Below are positions 34,952 to 45,200 of a DNA stretch of 64,000 bases, piece after piece (the first letter of the stretch is position 1; the number at the start of each line of letters is the position of its first letter). The notes under the pieces were generated by a model. The model was not told the DNA's origin and did not search any database. It worked only from the letters and a program-made list of their open reading frames with translations. The translations under genes were made by a program, and so were the position numbers. This DNA comes from Dehalobacter restrictus DSM 9455 (GTDB taxonomy: Bacteria; Bacillota; Desulfitobacteriia; Desulfitobacteriales; Syntrophobotulaceae), in assembly GCF_000512895.1 (NCBI RefSeq), contig NZ_CP007033.1:1599001-1663000 (forward strand), in the 5' to 3' direction.

Positions 34952-36157
34952 TTATTCTTCCGATGATACAACCCTGCTTCGCAGTTCCCCGACCATGCTC
35001 GGTACGTCGATCTGCATCGGGCAACGCTCCACACAACGTCCGCAGCGCAAACAGGTGTACAGCATCGGAGCAGCATCATCGGCTCCGCCTTCAACGAAGG
35101 CCGTCCAGACGGATCCTATGCCGCTTAAGTATGTCTTGCCATAATGCCCTGCTGTGACCTGGAATACCGGGCACTCATACATGCAGCCACCGCAGCGCAG
35201 GCAGTGCGAAGCTTGGCTGAAATGTTCCTCCGCCATCATTTTGCTTCGGCCGTTATTAACAAAAATAACATAAAATTCTTTCGGTCCATGAGCGCCGTAA
35301 GTCGTAACCTTCTCGATATCCCCGGTCTTGCTCGGGCCGCTGATAATATTGACATAGCTCGGTGCTCCGTACTGGGCGTATCTCCACGTTACCTCAGCTG
35401 TCATCATAGCCTCGAGGAAAGACGGTACAAGTTTTTCGATGCCCACAATGACAATATGTACCGGCGGCGCACCCGTACAAAGCCGGACATTTCCTTCATT
35501 TTCAATAATGACAACCTGACCGGTATCGGCAGCAACCACATTGGCGCCGCTGATTCCAATATCAGCAGTGAAATATTTCTCTCTTAAAAATTCCCGTACG
35601 ACCCCAACTTCCTGAGCAATATCGGGAGGCACTTCTTTTTTGAAGAAATCGGAAAAGATCTCGGCAACCTGTTCTCTGGGTACGTGGATTGCCGGAGACA
35701 GAATGTGCATCGGGCGGTCATCCTTCAGCTGAAGAATGAATTCCCCAAGATCGGTTTCCCAAACCTCGTTCCCGGCTTTCTCCAGCCCGTGTCTGAGTTT
35801 AAGCTCTTCGCCCAGCATACTCTTGCCTTTCACGATCACCTTGCCTGTACCGACAATCTCATCGAGAATACGGAAAACTTCGTCCTTGTCTTTGGCAAAG
35901 AAAGCCTTGCCATGATTTCTTTCAATTGCTTCCATGGCTTGCTCCCTGAGCTCTCTGTTATGCTGCATCGAATATGCTTTAATTTCCCGGACTTCCTCGG
36001 CAAGCTTTTCCGTATGCGGATAGCGATCCATGGTTGAAGATACCGTCTCCCTGTAGGATTTTACAGCTCTGGTTATCGCCCGGTTAATATTAGGATCTTT
36101 ACTTGCTTTATTCAAATTCTTGGTGTAGGCGCCAATTTCTTTATTCAAGTCAGTCAT
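34952..36157 (-). CDS. LutB-like LUD-domain iron-sulfur protein
   Basis: 401 residues. An N-terminal LUD domain (..GTGKVIVKGKSMLGEELKLRHGLE.., ADIGISGANVVAADTGQVVIIENEGN) is followed by two [4Fe-4S] sites: CLRCGGCMYECP and CLRCGRCVERCP. This is the LutB/LldF layout of lactate-utilisation complexes, shortened at the C-terminus relative to LutB (about 475). Here it pairs with a Cys-rich LutA/HdrB-like protein (one-base stop/start overlap). Substrate not certain; lactate or another 2-hydroxyacid is the family-based guess. No lutC was found next to it. Confidence 0.85.
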   Translation of the reverse strand: MTDLNKEIGAYTKNLNKASKDPNINRAITRAVKSYRETVSSTMDRYPHTEKLAEEVREIKAYSMQHNRELREQAMEAIERNHGKAFFAKDKDEVFRILDEIVGTGKVIVKGKSMLGEELKLRHGLEKAGNEVWETDLGEFILQLKDDRPMHILSPAIHVPREQVAEIFSDFFKKEVPPDIAQEVGVVREFLREKYFTADIGISGANVVAADTGQVVIIENEGNVRLCTGAPPVHIVIVGIEKLVPSFLEAMMTAEVTWRYAQYGAPSYVNIISGPSKTGDIEKVTTYGAHGPKEFYVIFVNNGRSKMMAEEHFSQASHCLRCGGCMYECPVFQVTAGHYGKTYLSGIGSVWTAFVEGGADDAAPMLYTCLRCGRCVERCPMQIDVPSMVGELRSRVVSSEE

Positions 36158-37143
36158 TAATCCTTAAACCCCCTAAATAAGAATTCAACCATATCATCCA
36201 TGATCATCGGATGATTCTTATCGACACCGCTTTCCAGTGAAGATAAGCAGTACGGGCAGGATATCAAAGCCCGCTTTGCTCCAGTATCCGCCAATTCAAC
36301 GACTCTGCGTTTAGAAATTGTTTTGGATATCTCGGGAAACAGCATTTTACTCGGACCTCCGCAGCAGGTTGTCCACTCTCTGCAGCGCAGCGGCTCAATA
36401 TATTTTACACCGACTGCATCCAGAACATCTCTGATCTCCTGGGATATGCCAAGTTCCCTGGCCATCCGGCAGGAATCATGGATAACCACCGGATCCTTTT
36501 CATCAACAGCAGGAAGCAAATGCCTTTTTTCCCAGACCAATTCGATAAAAGTCTTCACCTGAATATCCGGAAAGTCAACCAGTTTGGGATAAATAAGCTT
36601 GAACATTTCCGCTGCATGCGGCGAAGTACAGACGACGACTTTTGCTTCGGTCTCTCTAATTCGTTCAGACAAGATCGCAGCATAGGACTTTAATTCTTGC
36701 CAAAAACCAAGTTCATCCAGCAAGGCACCGGTATACATATCTGCCCGAGGGTCATAACAAAGATCATAACCAAGCTTTTGCAAAATGATTGCAGCTTTAT
36801 AATTTACAGAATAAAATCTTTCTTTGTCTTTGGCCAAGACAGAAGCATAGATCTTCTCCGCATTAATACCGGTCTTATTCACAATCTTTCTTGCTCCCAT
36901 CAGCCAGGAGAAGAGGTTGCTGGACGAATCGACATAGATCAGTGTCTTGACAAGTGAATCAATATACGGCAAAAGCTGATATTCACTGCCTGTGTAAAAC
37001 AGGATCTCACCTTTTTGGGGCAGCTTTAAATCTTTTACCCAGGAAGCTATCTCCTTTGGCTTCAGAGCCAGCGGGTTCTGATATTCAACAATATTATCTC
37101 TGATTAACGCCAAAACAGGCGGCAGTTTTTTCTTCTTAGGCAA
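36157..37143 (-). CDS. LutA/HdrB-like Cys-rich (CCG) oxidoreductase subunit
   Basis: 328 residues. C-terminal CCG features: HDSCRMAREL and CREWTTCCGGPS, then LISCPYCLSSLE. In the N-terminal half only scattered Cys are seen (LGYDLCYD, VVCTSPHA), so one of the two CCG repeats is degenerate, as in some stand-alone LutA/GlpC-like subunits. Such domains bind a noncubane [4Fe-4S] cluster and pass electrons to quinone or disulfide. First gene of the two-gene unit. Confidence 0.8.
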   Translation of the reverse strand: MPKKKKLPPVLALIRDNIVEYQNPLALKPKEIASWVKDLKLPQKGEILFYTGSEYQLLPYIDSLVKTLIYVDSSSNLFSWLMGARKIVNKTGINAEKIYASVLAKDKERFYSVNYKAAIILQKLGYDLCYDPRADMYTGALLDELGFWQELKSYAAILSERIRETEAKVVVCTSPHAAEMFKLIYPKLVDFPDIQVKTFIELVWEKRHLLPAVDEKDPVVIHDSCRMARELGISQEIRDVLDAVGVKYIEPLRCREWTTCCGGPSKMLFPEISKTISKRRVVELADTGAKRALISCPYCLSSLESGVDKNHPMIMDDMVEFLFRGFKD

Positions 37144-37376
37144 AATCTCACAGCCCTTCTAATGAAATGGGTACATCAATTATTTAATACAAAAAAAAGA
37201 TAATAGTAAATGCCCAGTAAAAATGTATTATGTATTCATAATTCGGGTAATACAATGATCTCTAACTTTAAAACATGTGAAGAAATAATACCCTGCATAT
37301 TCTGGCCTTCACTCCCTTCTTATGATATGATAAGATAAAATTAATTTCCAGGCAAAACCAGAAAGAGGAGAATTCT

Positions 37377-38219
37377 ATGGAAGAAAACATCACTCCGGCC
37401 AAACCCAGAAGAGGATTCTGGATAAAAATTATTCCGATTGTAATAATTATTGCGCTCATTGCTGCCATGATCGGCTTCAAAGGCTACATAATCGTTGAAC
37501 CTGGCCACCGGGGCGTTATCGTCCAGCTTGGTAAAGTTATGCCGTACGTTTTAGACGAAGGGTTCCACATCATTGTACCATTTATCCAAGATGTTATTCC
37601 AGTTGAAGTCCGGCTTCAGAAAGACCAATCTGACCAAACTACCTCTTCCAAGGACCTTCAGGTCGTAAATACAACGATCGCTGTAAATTACCGGCTTAAT
37701 CCGGGAAATGTCAACAAGCTCTTCCAGGATGTCGGCCTGGAATACAAAGAAAAAGTTATCGACCCGGCCGTTAGTGAATCGCTCAAGGCTGTAACCGCTC
37801 AGTATACCGCTGAAGAACTGATCTCTAAACGTTCGGAAGTCAGCGCCAAAGTCAAAGAGACGCTTGGTAAGAAGCTTGCAGTCTATTATATGGAACTGGA
37901 TGACATCAATATCACCGAATTTGACTTCAGCGACCAATTCAATCAGGCTATTGAGGAAAAGCAGATTGCTGAACAGCAAGCCTTAAAAGCAAATCTTGAT
38001 CTTCAGAGAATCCAAGTCGAAGCCCAACAGCAGATTGAACAGGCTAAGGCTGAAGCAGAAGCCCTGAAGCTGCAGAAGGATGTCATTACCCCTGAACTGG
38101 TAGAACTGCGTAAAATTGAAGCTCAGCTTGAAGCGATCAAGAAATGGGACGGCAAACTTCCGACCGTGACAGGCAGCGGCGCTGTTCCGTTTATCGATAT
38201 CAGCAATCTGAACAAATAA
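37377..38219 (+). CDS. SPFH/prohibitin family membrane protein
   Basis: 280 residues. One N-terminal membrane helix (IIPIVIIIALIAAMIGF, about 19-35), then a prohibitin/SPFH domain (GHRGVIVQLGKVMPYVLDEGFHIIVPFIQDV, TIAVNYRLNP, QYTAEELISKRSEVS) and a C-terminal coiled coil (EKQIAEQQALKANLDLQRIQVEAQQQIEQAKAEAEALK in parts). Prohibitins oligomerise into membrane scaffolds and modulate proteases such as FtsH. Start preceded by AGAGGAG. Single gene with its own terminator. Confidence 0.92.
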   Translation: MEENITPAKPRRGFWIKIIPIVIIIALIAAMIGFKGYIIVEPGHRGVIVQLGKVMPYVLDEGFHIIVPFIQDVIPVEVRLQKDQSDQTTSSKDLQVVNTTIAVNYRLNPGNVNKLFQDVGLEYKEKVIDPAVSESLKAVTAQYTAEELISKRSEVSAKVKETLGKKLAVYYMELDDINITEFDFSDQFNQAIEEKQIAEQQALKANLDLQRIQVEAQQQIEQAKAEAEALKLQKDVITPELVELRKIEAQLEAIKKWDGKLPTVTGSGAVPFIDISNLNK

Positions 38220-38287
38220 TTGTGATCGAATATTTAACTCTGTATATTTTAGATATTTAGGGATCTTAATGTCATTGTGTAAGGATG

Positions 38288-38328
38288 AAACAGCCCGCAT
38301 TCTTTCAAAGGAATACGAGCTGTTTTTC
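38288..38328 (+). terminator. Rho-independent terminator of the SPFH gene
   Basis: AAACAGC..CATTC pairs with GAAT..GAGCTGTTT, followed by T residues. Confidence 0.75.
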
Positions 38329-38367
38329 TATTGAAAATCCGTTTGATTCCATAAAATAATTTTTCTT

Positions 38368-39171
38368 TTATCTGTCTCCATCCAGAAGGTTCCCAAGTCC
38401 TCCAAGGATACTCCCCTCGCCTTTCTGGGCCCCACCAAGCCTCGGCGCAGAAGCAATGATTCTGTCCGCGAGACGGCTGAACGGCAGAGACTGCAGCCAA
38501 ACTTTGCCGGGACCGGAAACAGTTGCAAAGAATAGTCCTTCCCCGCCAAAGAAAGCAGTTTTGATGCCTCCGACAAATTGAATATCATAGCAAACGCTGC
38601 CGGTCATTCCGACGAGACAGCCGGTATCGACCCTGAGGGTTTCTCCCGGCCGAAGTTCCTTCTCGACAATTGTTCCGCCGGCATGCAGGAAAGCCAGGCC
38701 ATCTCCCTCGAGTTTCTGCATGATAAATCCTTCACCGCCAAAGAATCCGGTTCCGAGTCTTTTGTTGAATTCGATGCCGATCGCTACCCCTTTTGCGGCA
38801 CATAAAAAGGCATCCTTTTGACAGATTACTTTACCGTTATACGCAGTTAGATCAACCGGGATGATTTTCCCGGGATAAGGGGCCGCAAAAGAAGCATGCG
38901 CTTTGCCTGCCCCACTGTTGGTAAATAGGGTCATAAAAAGGCTTTCTCCTGTTAGCAGCCTTTTCCCTGCTCCAAATAGCTTCCCGGTAAGTCCCCTATT
39001 TTCTCCCTGTCCGGATCCGTCCCCAAAGATGGTTTCCATCTGAATGCCCGGTTCCATAAACATTAAGGCTCCTGCTTCCGCAATCACACTTTCAGCCGGG
39101 TCCAATTCAATCTCAACAAACTGCATGTCATCCCCGTAGATCTTATATTCGATTTCGTGAGCTTTTCCCAT
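38368..39171 (-). CDS. AIM24/TIGR00266 family protein
   Basis: 267 residues. Beta-rich AIM24-type domain: [102 protein letters not shown] Gly-rich C-terminus ends [23 protein letters not shown]. Homologs are widespread in bacteria and in yeast mitochondria (Aim24) but have no defined biochemical role. Monocistronic. Confidence 0.88.
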   Translation of the reverse strand: MGKAHEIEYKIYGDDMQFVEIELDPAESVIAEAGALMFMEPGIQMETIFGDGSGQGENRGLTGKLFGAGKRLLTGESLFMTLFTNSGAGKAHASFAAPYPGKIIPVDLTAYNGKVICQKDAFLCAAKGVAIGIEFNKRLGTGFFGGEGFIMQKLEGDGLAFLHAGGTIVEKELRPGETLRVDTGCLVGMTGSVCYDIQFVGGIKTAFFGGEGLFFATVSGPGKVWLQSLPFSRLADRIIASAPRLGGAQKGEGSILGGLGNLLDGDR

Positions 39172-39286
39172 GTTATCTCCTCTCTTCCCTGCTTATCTAT
39201 TACCAATTGTTTTCCATATAAATTATTTTCCATATAAATTGCTAAAATCCTGCTTACTTTTTCTTTTAACAGAAAATCTTGACGAT

Positions 39287-42200
39287 TTACAGGGAAATTT
39301 CAATGACATGGTTTTTCCCGTCGTTGCTTAACGCAATTGGAAAATGATCCTGGACTTTATCATCGACTTTAATTTTGGTAAACGTCATACTTTCACCAGT
39401 TTCGGCACCTGCCGGCTGCCGGCAGGTTACCGTAATTTGATACGTTGAATTTTTATGCCGGTAGGTCAGGGAGTATGACTCCCAGTTAGACGGGACACAC
39501 GGGGTTAACGACAGTTTATCCCCTGCAATCTGCAACCCGAGAATACCCTCCAGTGCCGCCTGATACATCCATCCGGCAGCGCCGGTGTACCAAGTCCATC
39601 CGCCTCTTCCGACATTCGGCTGAACCGCATAGACATCGGCAGCAATTACATAGGGCTCTGCCTTATATTGACTGACTTCAATACCGGTACGGGCATGGTT
39701 GACCGGATTCAGCATTTGAAACAGCTCCATCGCCTTATCCCTGCTACCAAGTTTACTGAACGCCAAAATTGCCCAGGCAGCCGCATGTGTATATTGTCCG
39801 CCATTCTCTCTGACTCCGGGAATATAGGCTTTAATATACCCGGGGTTTTTATCTGTTTTATCAAACGGCGGTGTCAACAGTTTTAACAAGGCTGCCTCCT
39901 TATCCCACAGATATCTTTCTACCGCCAGCATGGCATCTGCTGCTCTGCTCTTTAAGGCACTGCCGGACAGTATAGACCAGGACTGGGCAATCGCATCAAT
40001 TTGACACTCGGAGTTTGTGATTGAACCTACCGGAGACCCGTCATCATAATAAGCGCGCCTGTACCAGGAGCCGTCCCAGCCATGTTTCTCCATATTAACC
40101 TGCAGCTCATCGAGGATTCCGGTATATTTTTCAACTCTTTCGTTATCATCCTTTCTGGCACAAATCGGGATGAACCTTTTAAGAACTGCCAGGATAAACC
40201 AGCCAAGCCAGACACTTTCTCCATTTCCTTCCCTGCCAATCGCGCTAAATCCGTCATTCCAGTCCCCGGTCCCAATCAGAGGCAAACCGTGCCCGCCAAA
40301 TCGCAGGCTGCGGTCTATCGCCCGTACACAGTGTTCATATACTGAACCACTCTGCTCTGAGGTCTCTGGAACGGCATAACGTTCGTCTTCGTTTTCCCCA
40401 AGTGCTTCAAGTTTTAGAAAGCTTGTTTTCTCTTCTAAAATACTGAAATCTTCGGTATGTTCCAGATAGTCTGCTGTTACGTAAGGCAGCCACAATAGGT
40501 CATCTGAGAATTTTGTCCTGATTCCTTTGCCGGTCTCCGAATGCCACCAGTGCTGTACATCTCCCTCCGGAAACTGTCTGGAGCTGTGCAGGATAATCTG
40601 CTTGCGTGTTATTTCCGGTTTGATGACGGCCAGGGGCATGACATCCTGAAGCTGATCCCTATAGCCGTAAGCCCCCCCTGTTTGATAGAATCCTGATCTG
40701 GCCCAAATCCTGCAGACAATGGTCTGATAGAGCAGCCAACGGTTTACCAGTAGATCAAAGGACGGCTCCGGAGTTGAGATCTGAATACGTGACAAAACAT
40801 CATCCCAATAGTGGCTCACATCCTGAAATGCCTCTTCGATTCTGTCCGGACTGCGAAAAGCTTGAACCAAGGAAAGTGCCTTTTCTCTATTTTGTTCATC
40901 CCCAAGCAGAAAATAGACCGTTTTTTCTTCTCCGGGATCCAAGGTTACTTGAAGCTGCAGGACTGCACAAGGATCAATATTCGTACCCATCTTGCCTGAA
41001 AGACAAGACAATATCCCTTTCGGTTTTGTCAGGCTGCCGCCTACACCAAGAAATTCAATACGGTCTGATGTTGACGATAGATAATCCGCACCGAAACCGG
41101 TAATAAAGGCTGCTCTTCCGGCAAACTCTTCCTGGTAGACATTCTGGCAGAAGATGGTTTTATCGTGCAGCTCGGTGAGCAAATAAGGCATGTTTTGTTC
41201 CCTGTTTACCCCCAGCACCCATTCCAAATAATAATAGAGTGAGAGACGTTTCGGCAGCGTATTTTTATTGGTCAGCCTCAACGCTGTAATTTTCAGATTC
41301 TGTCCTAGCGGGATAAAGACCCTCGTCTCCTGGTTAATTCTGAAGCTGGAATGTTCAAAGACCGTGTACCCCTGACCATGCCTGATAAGATAAGGCTGAC
41401 TGTCCCTGACTGGCTGCGGCAGAGGTGACCAGTAGTCTTGGGAATCTTCATCCTTGATAAAGACAGCCTCCCCGCTGACATCGAGCAGCGGATCGTTTGA
41501 CCACGGGGATAGTTTATACTCCCTGCTGTTTTGGGACCAGGTATAGCTCGCCCCTGCTTCAGAAATGATTGTCCCAAATTTTTCATTCGCGATAACATTG
41601 ACCCAGGGCAACGGGGTTGGCTGATTTTCCTCATTGATGATTACATATTCTTTTCCGTTGTCCGTAAATCCGCCATAGCCGTTAAAGAACTTAAGGCCTT
41701 CTGTCTTTTTACTCTCCAAGACAGTGCGGTGCGTTTTACTTACATTCTGTACAGGCAGGCTGTCTTTTTCTAACCGCCCGTTGGTAATACGGTTGCCTGC
41801 GATTTGTTCTATTGTGATTCTTTCGCCAGAAGTTTGTTCACCGGCAGCCGGCTCGTCTATGATCTTTTCACCAGCTCGCAGACACTTCATGATCTGGTGG
41901 TTTAAAGATCCGTTTTCGCCGGAAAATATGACGCTGGCGACGGTATGAAGCAAAACGTCATCCTCCGCGGAAAGCTGATCTTTTTTCAGAAGAAATACGC
42001 CTCCGGGTTTATTGACAAGTTTCCGAACATGGCTGATGCTGATTTTTTCCATAATAACTTCCTGGATCGCCTGGAAGTATCCCGTTTCGTCCTCATTGAA
42101 AATAACCAAGTCGATGTAGAGGCCTTTGATTTTCCAATATTCATGAATGGTCAGGATTTGATCCACCAGCTTGAGCTGGCTGCTGTCCTGAATCTTCAGC

Positions 42201-45200
42201 ATGACAACCGGCAGGTCTCCTGATATGCCATGAGACCAGAGAGAGGTTTGTCCAAGCTGATTAGATGCTGCGGGGCTTTTCTGGATTGGGCAGCCATAGA
42301 TGACCTGCCCGGCCAGACTGGAAATCATATTGGCTTCTCCAAAAGACAGTTGAAGGTTCGTTAATTCCATCAGATTTTGCGACCATGCCAATTCCTTGGC
42401 TTGCGTGATCACATAGCCACTGCGGTATTTCTGGGCAAGCTGAAGGACAGATTCCAGCTTATTGCCGTATCCGGTCAGGAAATAGACAGATACCGTTCTT
42501 CCCGGATCAATTCTCACCCTGGCCCGCAGACTTAAGATTGGATCAAGAACCGCTCCTACCGAATTGGACAAAGGCTGGTTAATATCCATGACCCTAGGAT
42601 CGGCCAACGTTCGTCCGCGTCCAATAAATTTGACTCTGTCTGTCTCATACTCGGTTTCCCCAAACATATTTCCTTCACTGAACAAGGTATGCATCATATA
42701 ATGTTCAGCGTTGTGCAAATGCCGCGGCCGCCGAAAAGCGACAAGGGTATTATTTTCATACTTTGTCTGGATGAACAGCTTGCTGAAGGCGGGATGAGCC
42801 ATATCCGCCGAGATTTCATCCAAAGCAACTTCCACATAACTTGTCAGCTGGAGATCCCTGGAATAACTGCTTTGATTGGTCAGCGTGATTTTCCTGATCT
42901 CTACAGTATCCTCAGGGGCGACGAATACATCTGTCTGCGTGATGATATTTCCGTCTTTGCGGATATACTTGACCGTATTCGGGAAACAGGTTACCTTGTA
43001 TTCCTCAGGCTGCGTCTGTACCGGTTTGGCTGTAGCCGACCAAAGATTTCCCGAATTAAGATTTTGGACATAGAAAAATGTTCCGTACCTGTCCATGGCG
43101 GGATCTTTGCGCCAGCGGGTCAGAAAAAGATGATTATACTGACTGTAGCCTGTACCGGAAAGCGTAAGCATGACGGCATATTCCCGGTTCGAAATGAAAC
43201 TGCAGCGCGGAACCCGGGTATTCGGACTCAGGTAGACCACAGGTTTCTCTCCGAGTTTGCAGGAAATAGCGCGGACTTCCTTTTCCCCGGTTTCTTCGAT
43301 GATCGGATTAAACGTATATTCTTTCAACGGAACCTGCTCCTGCAGCAGCATTTCAATCGATTTAATGACCGGTTCCCGGTGGAAGCGCTCCTGCATCCTG
43401 TTTGCTTCAAGGACATTCCCTAAGGCGATCAGGCTCATCCCCTGATGGTGAGACATATAGCTCTTGACGATGCTGGATTCCTCATTATACGGAACTCTGC
43501 TTTTGGTATAGTCAATCGCTTCAAACAGTCCGAATACACCGTTATAACCTTTATTTTTCATCAAATGGAGGTTTTCCATACTTGCTTTAAAATCAATCGG
43601 CAGCGCCATAAAAGTCGAATACGGGGATATGACCATATCCTTGGACAATCCTCTTTTCAGGCCTAAGCCCGGAACGCCAAAAGCTTTATATTGGTAATTA
43701 TTCTGGATATCAAAACAGAAAAATCCCGATTCGGATATCCCCCATGGCATTTTGGCCTTTTCCGCATGCGCCTGTTGAATCTTTACCACAGAGCGATAGG
43801 ATTCATCAAGGAGCGTTCCACGATAGTTCTTAAACAGAATAGAAGGCATTAAAAACTCAAACATGGTTCCACTCCAGGATACCAGACAGCGCCTGCCGTT
43901 TATTCTGGTCAGCGGCCGGGCCATCTTAAACCAGTGGCTTTGAGGCACATCCCCTTTGGCGATCGCCAACAGACTGGTCTGCCGGGCTTCCGAGGCCAGC
44001 AAGTCATAATAAGATTTATCCCGTTTTCGCTCTGTTAAATTGTAGCCGATCGTAAACAGCTTGATCTGGTCGTCAAACAAGGGCTTGAAGTTCATTCTGT
44101 ACACTAAATGATGAAGATCTTTCTGTAGCTTCCCAGCACGGAGCAAAGTCAAAACAGCTCGTTTAAGTCCGCGATAGAGATAAGGCTGTAATTCCTTACC
44201 GGTGGTTTCTGGATTGTTCAGCAAGCCCAGATATTCCCGAATAAGAGATTTGACCGGGTACTGTCCGAGCTTTCGCAAAGAATCAGGCAGGTTAGGCAGG
44301 GTCAGGAACGGGAAAAAATATTCCAGCGCATTTTTTTGGTCTTGAAGCATCCGAGCCAGAGCCTCCGGCCAAAAATCTTTTGTGATCAGCCTGAGGTCTG
44401 TTTCGGGTTTCTCAGCCGTATTTCCGTTTTGATCTGCGGAATTCCTGAAACGATTGCGCGTCAGTTTTGCCCATTTGTCTACGAATGCATAACAAGTTTG
44501 AAGGTCTGTTATTCCTGCGCAAGCTCCGACTTTTTCAGCTCGCTCGCTTGCCATGATAGCTTTCAATTCTGTGCCAAAAGATTCCCTGACGTCAGGATCA
44601 ACCGTGCCGGCATTCTCCTGACTCAGCAGATAAGTATCCATGAACCCCTGCAGCATGTTTTGCCCGATCAGTGGTTTCCCTGAAATTTCGGCCAGGCCGT
44701 TTTTTAGCGCGATCATATAGCCTGCCATGTTGCCGCTGTCAACCGTTGAAATATAGATCGGGTGAAGCGGTTCCAGCGTCTGCGTATCGTACCAGTTATA
44801 GATATGCCCATTCCATTTTGGCATTCCTTGGATCGTCCGGAGCGTATTCCTGACCCGGCTCAGCATTCTTTCCGTGCTTACATAGCCGAGATCTCCGGCT
44901 GTAAGGTTAGCCAGCAGCGCCAGCCCGATGTTGGTAGGTGATGTCCTGCAGGCCTCTCCTTTATGCGGTTCCATCTGGATATTATCCGGAGGCAGATAAT
45001 TGTTTTCCGCATTGACAAAAAGATCAAAATAAGCCCAGACCTGCCGAGAGAACATACGAAGCACCCGGCGGTCTTCGGAAGAAATCCCTGTGATAGAATC
45101 GGTATAGGGCAGACTCATTCGGTAGGCAAGCCATGGCGACGCCAGCCAGCTGATCAACAAGATTGTTAGGATTATCCCGGTAAGCAAGCTCACATAAAAA

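Noticed and set aside
40774-41103. Plus-strand ORFs of 100-240 codons inside the glucan synthase gene
   Set aside because: They lie antisense to strongly conserved GT84/GH94 coding sequence and have no protein family features.
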